Part shown: positions 1 through 8,124 of the stretch, in pieces | How the letters are laid out: the number at the start of each line of letters is the position of its first letter | Position numbering within the stretch: the stretch's first letter is position 1 | Assembly: GCA_003963075.1 (NCBI GenBank) | Contig: RXJV01000152.1 | Coordinates: 1-32,905 of the forward strand | Reading direction: 5' to 3' | From: Burkholderiales bacterium | GTDB lineage: Bacteria > Pseudomonadota > Gammaproteobacteria > Burkholderiales > Burkholderiaceae_C | Length of the DNA: 32,905 nt | The notes under the pieces: generated by a model | What the model saw: the letters and a program-made list of their open reading frames with translations, nothing else | Told to the model about the DNA's origin: nothing | Databases searched by the model: none | Program-made: the position numbers and the translations under genes

Positions 1-74
1 CGAACAGGACAGTGAAACGAGTCAGCGCCGATGATAGTGCGGATTCCCGTGTGAAAGTAGGTCATCGTCAGGCT
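1..74 (+). rRNA. rrf: 5S ribosomal RNA, 3' part (5' end outside window)
   Basis: The first 74 bases match the 3' two thirds of a betaproteobacterial 5S rRNA as I know it: the GAACAGGACAGTGAAACG stretch, then GCGCCGATGATAGTGCGG, and the closing helix strand ending GTCATCGTCAGGCT. The 5' third lies outside the window. The exact 3' end could be one or two bases further. The window therefore starts at the end of an rRNA operon, and no 23S or tRNA sequence is seen here. Confidence 0.93.
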
Positions 75-85
75 ATTTATCCTGC

Positions 86-123
86 AGCCCCCACCATCTC
101 ATCGATGGTGGGGGCTTTGCTTT
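86..123 (+). terminator. Rho-independent terminator of the rRNA operon
   Basis: A perfect 13-bp stem (86-98 AGCCCCCACCATC pairs with 104-116) closes a 5-nt loop and is followed by TTTGCTTT. It lies 12 bases after the 5S 3' end, the expected place for the rRNA operon terminator. The roughly 190 bases from here to the LysR stop hold nothing I can recognise. Confidence 0.93.
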
Positions 124-313
124 GCAAGCGACCAATCAACAGCCGGGCTCGGGTGCCAATCGCCGGGGATCTCCTGTGTGTACCGACTCTCAGGGGCAGA
201 CATCCACGCTTCGCGCCGAATATCGACAAGGCGTTATTCGCAGTCGCGCGCCGTCGCCATGTCGAACGCTTGCATCATTCGATGGGTCAGGCAGACCAGT
301 CTGCATCACCAGA

Positions 314-1294
314 TCACGCCAGCGCGTCCCTGACAAACCTCACCAAGGTTCTGGCCGCTTCGGACCCCGCCGGCATCGGCAAGGTCAGTGCGTGCACAGT
401 ATCCAAGCCGATTTGCAAACGCCATCCGGGCAACACGTCTTGCAACTTTGGCCAAGGCCCAGCAACGTTGCACTGATCGACAACGGGGTTCGCTAAGCCC
501 ACAGGTGTCGCGACGCAATAGTCCGGTGCGATCACGACGCCACTCCCATGGCGGGCGAGTGCAATCAATCCATCCAGATCGCTCCCCCATGCCGATGGTT
601 GGAGCATCACTTCGTCTCGACGTCCATCCTCGTGCTGCCAAACGCTCACGAAGGGTTCCTCGCCCTGCCCAAGCAGCAGCGTCGGCTGATCTACTAGCGC
701 TGAAGGCGCTGGAAAAGGATGGCTTGACATCGAATAGGCGCGTACCGCAAACCGCAACACCGGTTGCGCGACCCAAACCTCGGGCGGATGGTTTGTGACC
801 CGAAAGGCAATATCCAGCCCCTCCCGTAGCAGGTCGACGCGCCGGTCCGTGAAGAACAACTCGTACCGAACTGCCGGGTGAAGCATTTGAAACCGCGCGA
901 GCAGCGGGGCCAGCACGTGGCGGCCAAAGCCAGCCGAAGCACTGATCCGCAGCGTGCCGTCCAACTGATCCCGGGTGTGCCGCAGGGCAAGCCGTGCGCT
1001 CTCCGCCGCATCACGGACGGCTCGCGCGCGGGCGTGAAGGCGTCGTCCCGCCTCGGTCAAGCCGAGGCTACGTGTGCTTCTCGCAAACAGCGAGAGCCCA
1101 ACGGCCGCCTCGATCGACGCGATGCGGCGGCTGACCGCTGCACGCGTCAGACCCAGATCTCGGGCTGCTTGCGCGAAGCTGCCGGCCTGTGCGATCCGCG
1201 CGAACAGTTCCAACGCGTTGGCGTCGAGTGCGGCTTCGGCTGGCGTTTGCCGGGAACGCGGGCCTCTGGAGAAACGGCTCTCTTTTGTATTCAT
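314..1294 (-). CDS. LysR-family transcriptional regulator
   Basis: 326 aa. The N-terminal winged helix-turn-helix covers about residues 25-85, with the typical LysR pattern of AGSFAQAARDLGLTRAAVSR followed by LFARSTRSLGLTEAG. The rest is a periplasmic-binding-protein-like effector domain (about 110-310) with the FFTDRRVDLLREGLDIAFRV segment common in this family. The gene is divergent from the alpha/beta hydrolase, with about 100 nt between start codons, and LysR proteins commonly control the divergent neighbour. The regulated gene is therefore probably the hydrolase, but the effector is unknown. The ATG at 1294 gives a family-typical length; a short basic extension precedes the HTH. Confidence 0.9.
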   Translation of the reverse strand: MNTKESRFSRGPRSRQTPAEAALDANALELFARIAQAGSFAQAARDLGLTRAAVSRRIASIEAAVGLSLFARSTRSLGLTEAGRRLHARARAVRDAAESARLALRHTRDQLDGTLRISASAGFGRHVLAPLLARFQMLHPAVRYELFFTDRRVDLLREGLDIAFRVTNHPPEVWVAQPVLRFAVRAYSMSSHPFPAPSALVDQPTLLLGQGEEPFVSVWQHEDGRRDEVMLQPSAWGSDLDGLIALARHGSGVVIAPDYCVATPVGLANPVVDQCNVAGPWPKLQDVLPGWRLQIGLDTVHALTLPMPAGSEAARTLVRFVRDALA

Positions 1295-1335
1295 TGAGTT
1301 GACGAAGTGGCAACCGGAGAACGACTTATCTGTAT

Positions 1336-1346
1336 TTGGTCACCAA
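1336..1346. promoter_or_regulatory. Small inverted repeat between LysR gene and hydrolase, possible regulator site
   Basis: TTGGT-C-ACCAA is a perfect 5-bp inverted repeat with a one-base centre in the divergent intergenic region. LysR proteins usually bind interrupted palindromes in such places, so this is a candidate site. It is short and no clear -35/-10 pair could be assigned, so this is weak. Confidence 0.3.
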
Positions 1347-1394
1347 TCTAGACTTCCACAACGCCTACCGCAAGCGACGTCTTCAGCACGAAAA

Positions 1395-2411
1395 ATGACT
1401 GCACTGTCACCGTCGGATCACCAGCAACGTCGCACCCGTACCCGCACCGGCAACGCCACCGAGGCAGGGCAGACTGTCGACATGCCTCGCGCCCTATCAG
1501 CACAGCTGCGATGCAGCGATGGCCGGCAACTCGCAGCGACTTGGCACGAGCCACCGCTGGGATCCGCAGTGAAAGCCGTCGCTGTGGTGGGCTCAGCGAC
1601 CGCCGTCCCTGCCAGCTACTACCGCCACTTCGCGGCATGGCTGTCGGCGCGCGGCTACGCGGTACTGACGTTCGACTACCGCGGCATCGCGGCCTCGCGC
1701 GCGGCGCTGATACCGGGCGAAGACGTTCGCTTGCGTGACTGGGCGCGCGTCGATATGGCAGCAGCCCTCCATGCCGCGGACCAACGTCGCGTTCGCGAGG
1801 CCCAACTGCAACAGCGCGAGCTGGGGCTGCTTTGGGTGGGGCACTCGCTGGGTGGCAATGCGGTCGGTCTGGTGCCCGGGTTCAACGACAAGGCGGATGC
1901 ACTCCTCGGCGTCGCCGCGCAGGTTGCATACTTCGGGCACTGGAAAGGACTTGCGCGTTCGCAGGCGTGGTTGTTCTTCCATGCGGTGCTGCCCGCCGCC
2001 GTCCGGCTTTTCGGCCGCGCACCCGGGCGCCTGCTCGGGCCGCGCGCCGAGGATCTTCCCGCAGCGGCTGCGCTCGAATGGGCGGCCTGGGGGCGCACCC
2101 CGGGCTTTCTATTCGGCGACCCGACCCTGTCGGCGGAGCGCGCCTACCACCGCTTTGCTGGCACGGCCCACCTCTGGAACATCTCCGATGATCACCTCTT
2201 CGGCCCTGCCGGGGCCGTCGACGCGCTGGCGCTGGAATTCCGCGATGCGAAGGTGCAGAGGCACACCGTGGCGCCTGCAGACCTGGGCGTGGATCGCATC
2301 GAACATTTCGGGCCGTTCCGCCGTGAACTCGGGCTTCAGCTCTGGCCTCGGCTGCTGGCGCCGATCGAGGCCGCGACGCCTCGCCTCGCGTCTGCCTTCG
2401 GCCCCTCTTAG
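1395..2411 (+). CDS. Alpha/beta hydrolase (COG4757-like)
   Basis: 338 aa from the ATG at 1395. The nucleophile elbow is GHSLGG, with the Ser at about residue 151. Upstream is a strand and turn reading AVLTFDYRGIAAS, typical of alpha/beta hydrolases. A late acidic segment (NISDDHLFGP) and a late His (DRIEHFGPF) could complete the triad. The pattern resembles uncharacterised COG4757 hydrolases, and the substrate is unknown. The ATG at 1482 is an alternative start: residues 1-29 are Arg/Thr-rich and lie outside the fold. Neither start has a convincing ribosome binding site. The gene is divergent from the LysR gene, so it probably belongs to that regulator. Confidence 0.8.
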   Translation: MTALSPSDHQQRRTRTRTGNATEAGQTVDMPRALSAQLRCSDGRQLAATWHEPPLGSAVKAVAVVGSATAVPASYYRHFAAWLSARGYAVLTFDYRGIAASRAALIPGEDVRLRDWARVDMAAALHAADQRRVREAQLQQRELGLLWVGHSLGGNAVGLVPGFNDKADALLGVAAQVAYFGHWKGLARSQAWLFFHAVLPAAVRLFGRAPGRLLGPRAEDLPAAAALEWAAWGRTPGFLFGDPTLSAERAYHRFAGTAHLWNISDDHLFGPAGAVDALALEFRDAKVQRHTVAPADLGVDRIEHFGPFRRELGLQLWPRLLAPIEAATPRLASAFGPS

Positions 2412-2497
2412 CCCTCCGGCGCCGCCGGGCGTTGCCCCGCAGCCACGGCCCGGGCGGCTCGCAGACGTTCACGCTCGCGTCATGACCGCCGGGCAGC

Positions 2498-3403
2498 ATG
2501 ACCGCCATGCCGACGCCTCAAGATCTCCAATCCGAAGTCGGAGTCGCCGCCGACGTGCCAACGCTGTCTGTGCGTACGGTCTGGATTTCGGACCTGCACC
2601 TGGGCACGCCGGGTTGCCAGGCCAAGGCATTGCTCGACTTCCTCCGTGATGTCGAATGCGAAACGCTCTACCTGGTCGGCGACATCATCGATGGCTGGCA
2701 GCTCAAGCGTTCCTGGTATTGGCCGCAGGCCCACAACGACGTGGTGCAAAAGCTGCTGCGCAAGGCGCGCAAGGGCACCCGCGTGATCTTCATCCCGGGC
2801 AATCACGACGAGTTTGCGCGCAAGTATCTTGCGCACAACTTTGGCGGTGTCGACGTGATGGAAGAGGCCGTGCACGTGACGGCGGACGGCAAGCGCCTGT
2901 GGATCACGCATGGAGACCTGTACGACGGCGTCATCCAGTGCGCGCGCTGGCTGGCCATTGCCGGTGACCTGGCCTACGAATTCACACTCAAGGTCAACCG
3001 CTGGTTCAACCACATCCGCGCCAAGCTCGGCCTGCCGTACTGGAGCCTTTCGCGTTACCTCAAGCACAAGGTCAAACGGGCCGTCAGTTACATCAACGAA
3101 TTCGAAAACGCCGTCGCTCGCGAGGCCAAGAAGCGCGGCGCGCACGGCGTCGTCTGTGGCCACATCCATCACGCCGAGATCCGCGAAATCGATGGGGTGC
3201 TCTATTGCAACGACGGCGACTGGGTCGAGAGCCTGACCGCACTGGTGGAGCATTTCGACGGCCGGCTTGAGATCATCGATCGCGGCGATCAGGCCGCTTT
3301 GCCTGGCATGCTGCCGGCGCCGAAGTCCCAGCCCGTGCCGCTCACGCTGCCTGTGCCGGTGCCCGCAGCGGCCCAGGCGGTGGCGCCGGATACGGTGACC
3401 TGA
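2498..3403 (+). CDS. plcP: Metallophosphoesterase, PlcP-type phospholipase C / LpxH-like
   Basis: 301 aa calcineurin-like phosphoesterase. Metal-binding motifs run in order: SDLHLG (D32, H34), GDIIDGW (D62), GNHDE (N102, H103), THGDLYD (H138), CGHIHH (H222, H224), then NDGDWVES. Databases often name this group UDP-2,3-diacylglucosamine pyrophosphatase, but true LpxH has GNRDF where this protein has GNHDE, and is shorter. The closest characterised relative I know is PlcP of Sinorhizobium meliloti and marine bacteria, which cleaves phosphatidylcholine/phosphatidylethanolamine to diacylglycerol under phosphate shortage. PlcP is usually encoded beside a GT4 glycosyltransferase, and one lies 3.4 kb downstream. 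The Pro/Val-rich C-terminal 40 residues are outside the domain. The stop codon directly abuts the stop of convergent psd. The ATG at 2507 is a possible alternative start. Confidence 0.68.
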   Translation: MTAMPTPQDLQSEVGVAADVPTLSVRTVWISDLHLGTPGCQAKALLDFLRDVECETLYLVGDIIDGWQLKRSWYWPQAHNDVVQKLLRKARKGTRVIFIPGNHDEFARKYLAHNFGGVDVMEEAVHVTADGKRLWITHGDLYDGVIQCARWLAIAGDLAYEFTLKVNRWFNHIRAKLGLPYWSLSRYLKHKVKRAVSYINEFENAVAREAKKRGAHGVVCGHIHHAEIREIDGVLYCNDGDWVESLTALVEHFDGRLEIIDRGDQAALPGMLPAPKSQPVPLTLPVPVPAAAQAVAPDTVT

Positions 3404-4291
3404 TCAGGCCCGTTTCAACAGCGCTTGGCCAGCGCGCAATTGCACGCCCGGTGCAATGCCCTCGGCCAGCGCGAAGCCCCGCGGCACAAAAACGATGATG
3501 GTCGAGCCATGCTCGAACCAGCCCATCTCCTGCCCCTTGGTTTGCCCTGCCGAGCAGGGCATCTCGTTCGGCCCCTTGCGACCGAGATGCAGCAGCACGT
3601 CAAGAAAATGCAGCCGGATGCTTGCAACCAGGATCGCCGCCACGGGCACCAGGGCGATGGGCTCACCGCTCTCCAGCCGCATGCGCACGACGGCTCTCTC
3701 GTTGCGGCAGAACAGGCGCTCAACCCTCTGCAGCGCAATCGGATTCACGTTCCAGGTGTCACCGCTGAGATAGGTCACATGTTCCACCGTCGCGTCGGCC
3801 GGCGCGTGAAATCGGTGATACATCGCGGACGTCAGCCGCAGCGTGATGAACCGGCCGCCCTCGAAGATGCTGGCGTCCTGACTCGGGCCGAACAGTTCCG
3901 CGGTTGAATACGGGAAGCCCTTGGCCTGGTAAACCTGCCCGCGTTCCACGTGGCCGCAGGCGCCCACGATGCCGTCGCTCGGGCTGCAGAGGATCTCCGG
4001 CCGGCCGTCGAATACGCGCGACCCCGGCTTGAGTTCGCGCGTGAAGCAGTCCTTCAGCGAGCGGAATCGGGTGTGCTTGGCTTCGCTCAGATCCAGCGGG
4101 GTGAAGCAGCGCCAGACCGCGATCGATAGGCGAGTCAGCCAGGGGCTCTCGATGCGGGAGAAGCGCCCCATCAGCTTGGTCAATGCGATCCGTGGTACAC
4201 GATTGGTCAGCAAAAAGTTCAGGTCTTCCTGGGCGACGAGTCGCTGGAACCATCCGCGGTCAGAAACAGTGGTCATGGCTTTGTCATTCAT
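3404..4291 (-). CDS. psd: Phosphatidylserine decarboxylase proenzyme
   Basis: 295 aa, the usual length for the membrane-associated bacterial enzyme, which makes phosphatidylethanolamine. Signature segments include SPSDG (D106), MYHRFHAP (H159, H162) and the self-cleavage site HGST (G262-S263). By family knowledge, cleavage before this Ser creates the pyruvoyl cofactor on the small alpha chain. The family site is usually LGST, so His replaces Leu here. The Asp-His-Ser set for autoendoproteolysis is complete. The gene is convergent with plcP (stop codons adjacent) and divergent from the aminotransferase across 57 nt. The ATG at 4276 is an alternative start. Confidence 0.93.
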   Translation of the reverse strand: MNDKAMTTVSDRGWFQRLVAQEDLNFLLTNRVPRIALTKLMGRFSRIESPWLTRLSIAVWRCFTPLDLSEAKHTRFRSLKDCFTRELKPGSRVFDGRPEILCSPSDGIVGACGHVERGQVYQAKGFPYSTAELFGPSQDASIFEGGRFITLRLTSAMYHRFHAPADATVEHVTYLSGDTWNVNPIALQRVERLFCRNERAVVRMRLESGEPIALVPVAAILVASIRLHFLDVLLHLGRKGPNEMPCSAGQTKGQEMGWFEHGSTIIVFVPRGFALAEGIAPGVQLRAGQALLKRA

Positions 4292-4348
4292 TCCACTGTC
4301 AAGCGTCGCAGGTACATCTGAAACCTTCGTGAATTTCCCGAGACTGCG

Positions 4349-5995
4349 ATGGACGAAACCCTGACCCTTTCGGCACTGGCCCTTGCGGTCGTCGCCTTGC
4401 TGCCGGCCGCCAAGCGGCGGCTCGAGCTTTCACGGGCCAAGCACCGTTCGCTGGCCGGTCATTCGCGCATGGCCAAGCGTCTCGCGCGCTGGGTGCCCGG
4501 CTATGCCTATGACGAGACGCAGTTTTTCAGCGCCGATGGCGCCCCCGCCGACGTGGTTGCGCGCCGTCGTGCGGCGCTGCAGCGCCTGGGGGCGGAGTTC
4601 GACACCCGCTTCGCGAAAACGCTGGCCGCCACCGAGCAGGCGCGCGACACCATCTCGGACCTGCGCTTCACCGGCCGCTACCGGGTGCCCTTCCAGTTCA
4701 GCCCGGTGCTGCGCGAGCACGTCAAGGTGGGCGCATTCCTGCAGCACAGCGAAGGCGTGCAGGTCGAGGACCTGGATGGCAACCGCTTCTACGACCTGAC
4801 CGGCTCCTATGGTGTCAACCTGCTCGGGTACGACGCCTACAAGGAATGCATTGCCGAAGCCGTCAAGACGGCCCAGGACCTTGGCCCGGTGCTCGGTGCT
4901 TACCACCCCTGCGTGCTGGATGTTTTGGCGCGGCTGAGGACCATTTCCGGCCAGGACGAGGTCAGCTTTCACATGTCCGGCACCGAGGCCGTCATGCAGG
5001 CCGTTCGGCTGGCGCGCTATCACACCGGCAAAAAGCGGCTGGTGCGGTTCGCCGGCGCCTATCACGGCTGGTGGGAGGACGTTCAGCCTGGCCCCGGCAA
5101 CCCGCTCCCGCCGCGCGAGACCTTCACATTGCAGGACATGGCCGAGCGCTCACTGAAGGTGCTGGCAACGCGCCGCGACATCGCCTGCGTGCTGATCAAC
5201 CCGATCCAGGCCCTGCACCCGAACGCCAACGCACCGGGTGACTCGGGCCTGATCGACGGCAGCCGCCGTGCCAGCTACGACCGCGGGGCCTACACGGCCT
5301 GGCTCAAGAAGCTGCGCGAGGTCTGCACCGCGCGCGGCATCGTCTTGATCTTCGACGAGGTGTTCGTCGGTTTTCGCCTCGCTCCGGGAGGCGCGCAGGA
5401 GTATTTCGGCGTCAAGGCGGACCTGGTCACCTATGGCAAGACCCTGGGCGGCGGGCTGCCGGTCGGCGTCGTCTGCGGCAGCCGTGCGCTGATGCAGCGC
5501 TACCGCGAAGACCGCCCGGCCGATATCTGCTTTGCACGGGGCACTTTCAACGCCCACCCCTATGTGGTTGCCGCGATGGCTGCCTTCCTGAAGCGACTCG
5601 ACCGGCCCGAGGTGCGGTCGCTCTACGACGGGCTTGAACAGCGCTGGAATGACCGTTGTGCACAGTTCAACTCACGCCTGCAGGCGGCAGGCGTTCCGGT
5701 GCAGGTTGGCAATATGTCGAGCATCTGGACCGTGCTCTACACCCAGCCGGGCCGCTACCACTGGATGTTGCAGTTCTACCTGCGCAAGCACGGGCTGGCG
5801 CTCAGCTGGATCGGCACGGGCCGGCTGATCTTCAGCCTGAATTACGGCGATGCCGAGTTCGCGCAGGTGCTGGAACGATTTGTCGCCGCCTGTGCTGAGA
5901 TGGCCGCCGACGGCTGGTGGTGGGCGGCGCCCGAGCTGACCGCCAAGTCGATCCGGCGTGGCGTGTTCCGCGAGATGCTCGCGAAGAAGTTTTGA
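4349..5995 (+). CDS. Membrane-anchored class III PLP aminotransferase (glutamate-1-semialdehyde aminomutase-like)
   Basis: 548 aa. About 110 residues precede the catalytic domain. The first 20 (LTLSALALAVVALLPAA) form one membrane segment followed by a basic stretch, so the enzyme is probably anchored facing the cytoplasm. The class III fold is clear: SYGVNLLGY, MSGTEAVMQAVRLAR, FAGAYHGWW, IFDEVFVGFR (D336, PLP ring nitrogen) and TYGKTLGGGLPVG (K364, Schiff base). It is longer than glutamate-1-semialdehyde aminomutase (about 430 aa), which has no anchor. With psd, plcP, a glycosyltransferase and lplT around it, a role on a lipid or lipid-linked substrate is plausible but unproven. A terminator follows the gene. 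Confidence 0.85.
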   Translation: MDETLTLSALALAVVALLPAAKRRLELSRAKHRSLAGHSRMAKRLARWVPGYAYDETQFFSADGAPADVVARRRAALQRLGAEFDTRFAKTLAATEQARDTISDLRFTGRYRVPFQFSPVLREHVKVGAFLQHSEGVQVEDLDGNRFYDLTGSYGVNLLGYDAYKECIAEAVKTAQDLGPVLGAYHPCVLDVLARLRTISGQDEVSFHMSGTEAVMQAVRLARYHTGKKRLVRFAGAYHGWWEDVQPGPGNPLPPRETFTLQDMAERSLKVLATRRDIACVLINPIQALHPNANAPGDSGLIDGSRRASYDRGAYTAWLKKLREVCTARGIVLIFDEVFVGFRLAPGGAQEYFGVKADLVTYGKTLGGGLPVGVVCGSRALMQRYREDRPADICFARGTFNAHPYVVAAMAAFLKRLDRPEVRSLYDGLEQRWNDRCAQFNSRLQAAGVPVQVGNMSSIWTVLYTQPGRYHWMLQFYLRKHGLALSWIGTGRLIFSLNYGDAEFAQVLERFVAACAEMAADGWWWAAPELTAKSIRRGVFREMLAKKF

Positions 5996-6012
5996 ACCCA
6001 GTCCTGAATGGG

Positions 6013-6042
6013 ACAAGGGCCGCGAGAGCGGCCCTTGTTGTT
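6013..6042. terminator. Bidirectional hairpin between convergent aminotransferase and Mpo1-like genes
   Basis: Perfect 11-bp stem ACAAGGGCCGC / GCGGCCCTTGT with a GAGA tetraloop, followed by a short T/G tail (TGTTTG). It sits 18 bases after the aminotransferase stop. Good for the plus strand; weaker for the minus strand, which lacks a T run. Confidence 0.75.
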
Positions 6043-6129
6043 TGTGAATGCGCGAAGCTTGAAACCGGCTGAACCGGATGCTCACGCCTCGCGCTGACGG
6101 CCGACCGCGCTGGCGCGCGCTCGCTCCGC

Positions 6130-6744
6130 TCAGTGGGCCTGGCTGCCCACGTGCTCCATCGGGTCGATCAACTGGCCGCGCATCAGGTACAGCGGGGCCT
6201 TGTGGTACAGCATCACGTCGTGGAAGGGGTCGGTCAGGATCTTGGTCATCCAGGCGAAGCCCTGCAGCGCGCCTTGCGTCGCCCACAGCTGGCCGACGCG
6301 GAACAACAGGCCGACGATGCCCAGGCAGAACCAGGCCATGCCCACGTCTTCCAGATAGCCCTTCAGGCCGACGGCCGGCTCGATCAGGCCGCCCAGCGAC
6401 GGGAAGAACCACAGCACCGCGGGCAGCGCCACCCAGACGGCCATCAGCACGATCTTGCGGCGGATGTTGTAGCCCACCTTGATCTCTTCCTTGTACTCGT
6501 CCGTCGCCTGGTTGACCTCGTCATAGCCCCGCGGCTCGAAGAAGAAGTGGCCTGCCTGGCGGGTCGTCATCGACACGCACCAGGCCAGCAGCGCGGCCCA
6601 GGCCGGATTCACGAACACAAGACCGTAGGCGACCAGGAAGCTCAGCGCGCTGATCAGGTGCAGGCTCTGATTGATGCGGCTGTGGTGGTAATAGCGGTGG
6701 TCATCCCAGCGCTGGGTCTTCAGAATTTGGAAGAACTCGTTCAC
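6130..6744 (-). CDS. Mpo1/DUF962-like membrane protein
   Basis: 204 aa with about four hydrophobic segments. The pattern H-x3-N-x3-H (in YHHSRINQSLH, residues about 20-29) followed by RQAGHFFFE (Q-x2-H-x3-E type, about 62-70) resembles the Mpo1/DUF962 family. Yeast Mpo1 in that family is an Fe(II)-dependent dioxygenase that alpha-oxidises 2-hydroxy fatty acids. The assignment rests on motif spacing only, and a different membrane fatty-acid enzyme is possible. The start is GTG at 6744, with GAGGA about 8 nt upstream. It is divergent from the glycosyltransferase and convergent with the aminotransferase, which supports a lipid role. Confidence 0.55.
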   Translation of the reverse strand: MNEFFQILKTQRWDDHRYYHHSRINQSLHLISALSFLVAYGLVFVNPAWAALLAWCVSMTTRQAGHFFFEPRGYDEVNQATDEYKEEIKVGYNIRRKIVLMAVWVALPAVLWFFPSLGGLIEPAVGLKGYLEDVGMAWFCLGIVGLLFRVGQLWATQGALQGFAWMTKILTDPFHDVMLYHKAPLYLMRGQLIDPMEHVGSQAH

Positions 6745-6857
6745 GTCCCGTCCTCGTTTGGGTGGAAATTGGGGCGCATGGTGCGGTGCTTGCGTGAAAT
6801 CGGCGTGACGGTTCGGTTGTCATCGTGCTGTTGCATGAACTGCTGACCATTCCCGAC

Positions 6858-8102
6858 ATGAACACCGCACACGATGCCGACGACATTCTGGTCGACGATC
6901 TGCCCGCGCCGCGCCATTCCCGCCGGCTCGCGGTGGTCACCGAGACCTACCCCCCCGAAGTCAACGGCGTCGCGATGTCGATGGCCCGTGTAGTCGACGG
7001 CTTGAACCGCCGCAACCACGATGTTCAGCTGATCCGCCCGCGCCAGCCGGCCAAGATGTCGGCCCTGGCGGGGTTTGGCAAGCCCGAGGTCGATGAGGTG
7101 CTGACCAAGGGGCTGCCGGTTCCGCTGTATCCGAATCTGCGCATGGGTGTGCCCAGCAAGCGGGCGCTGGTCAAGCTGTGGTCGCTGCGCCGGCCCGATG
7201 TCGTGCACATCGCGACCGAGGGCCCCCTGGGCTGGTCGGCCCTGCAGGCGGCCCAGCATCTGGCGCTGCCGGTCACGTCCGACTACCGGACCAATTTCCA
7301 TGCCTACGGCAAGCATTACCGCCTGGGCCTGTTCTCCAAGCCCATCATGGGCTATCTGCGCAAGTTCCATAACCGTTGCGCCGCGACCATGGTGCCGACC
7401 GAGGCGATGCGCGTGTTGTTGGCCGAACGCGGCTTCGAGCGGCTGAGCGTGGTGGGCCGCGGGGTGGATGCGCAGCGTTTCGACCCGGCACGGCGCAGCG
7501 AGGCCATGCGTGCCAGCTGGGGCGCCTCCCCGGACGATCTGGTGCTCGGCTATGTCGGCCGGCTGGCACCGGAAAAGAACCTCGGCGTGGTGCTCGCGGC
7601 CTACGAGGCGGTCAAGGCAGTCCAGCCGCGGGCGCGCCTGGTCTTCGTTGGCGACGGCCCGATGCGCGCCGAACTCGCCGCACGAGCGCCCGACGCCGTG
7701 TTCGCCGGCCAGCGCAGCGGTGATGACCTGGCGGCGCATTACGCCGGCCTCGACCTGTTCCTGTTCGCGAGCCTGACCGAGACCTTCGGCAATGTCACGA
7801 CCGAAGCCATGGCCAGCGGCTGCGCCGTGGTGGCCTTTGAAAGCGCAGCGGCAGGCGAGCTGATCCGCAGTGGCATGAACGGCTGGCTGGCGGGGGCGGG
7901 CAAGGAGTCTGACTTCGTCGCGGCCGTGAGGACGGCAGCGCTCGACCCGGTGTCCCGCCGTGCGGTCGCCGAAGCCGCCCGCGCGACCGCGCGCCGCCTG
8001 GACTGGGGCGACATCACCGCGAGGTTCGAGTCGGTGCTTGAGAGCGCCATTGCCCGCGGCGAACCCGCCTACACGGTGCCCGGGCTGCAACCGGTCGCCT
8101 GA
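6858..8102 (+). CDS. GT4-family glycosyltransferase, Agt/SqdX-like
   Basis: 414 aa GT-B glycosyltransferase. The N-terminal acceptor domain begins VVTETYPPEVNGVAMSMARV, the glycine-loop style seen in diacylglycerol glycosyltransferases (SqdX, PimC-type, Agt). The donor domain has GYVGRLAPEKN and the E-x7-E motif of GT4 enzymes (E308 and E316 in LTETFGNVTTEAMASG). PlcP and an Agt-type glycosyltransferase form the known phospholipid-to-glycolipid pathway, in which PlcP releases diacylglycerol and this enzyme would glycosylate it. The sugar donor cannot be read from sequence. I chose the ATG at 6858 because the GTG at 6825 adds 11 unrelated residues. It is convergent with lplT across 22 nt. Confidence 0.82.
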   Translation: MNTAHDADDILVDDLPAPRHSRRLAVVTETYPPEVNGVAMSMARVVDGLNRRNHDVQLIRPRQPAKMSALAGFGKPEVDEVLTKGLPVPLYPNLRMGVPSKRALVKLWSLRRPDVVHIATEGPLGWSALQAAQHLALPVTSDYRTNFHAYGKHYRLGLFSKPIMGYLRKFHNRCAATMVPTEAMRVLLAERGFERLSVVGRGVDAQRFDPARRSEAMRASWGASPDDLVLGYVGRLAPEKNLGVVLAAYEAVKAVQPRARLVFVGDGPMRAELAARAPDAVFAGQRSGDDLAAHYAGLDLFLFASLTETFGNVTTEAMASGCAVVAFESAAAGELIRSGMNGWLAGAGKESDFVAAVRTAALDPVSRRAVAEAARATARRLDWGDITARFESVLESAIARGEPAYTVPGLQPVA

Positions 8103-8124
8103 CGCCGCAGCGCCGGGGGCTGGG

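Noticed and set aside
12-496. Open frames overlapping the 5S rRNA and the following 400 bases
   Set aside because: They cross the rRNA and its terminator and show no protein family features.
2414-2432. Small GC hairpin after the hydrolase stop as a terminator
   Set aside because: Stem of about five pairs with no T tract; common by chance in such GC-rich DNA.
4270-4305. Two TGTCA half-sites between psd and the aminotransferase, a possible Pho box
   Set aside because: They are 15 bp apart instead of the 11 bp of a Pho box, and the flanking bases do not match.
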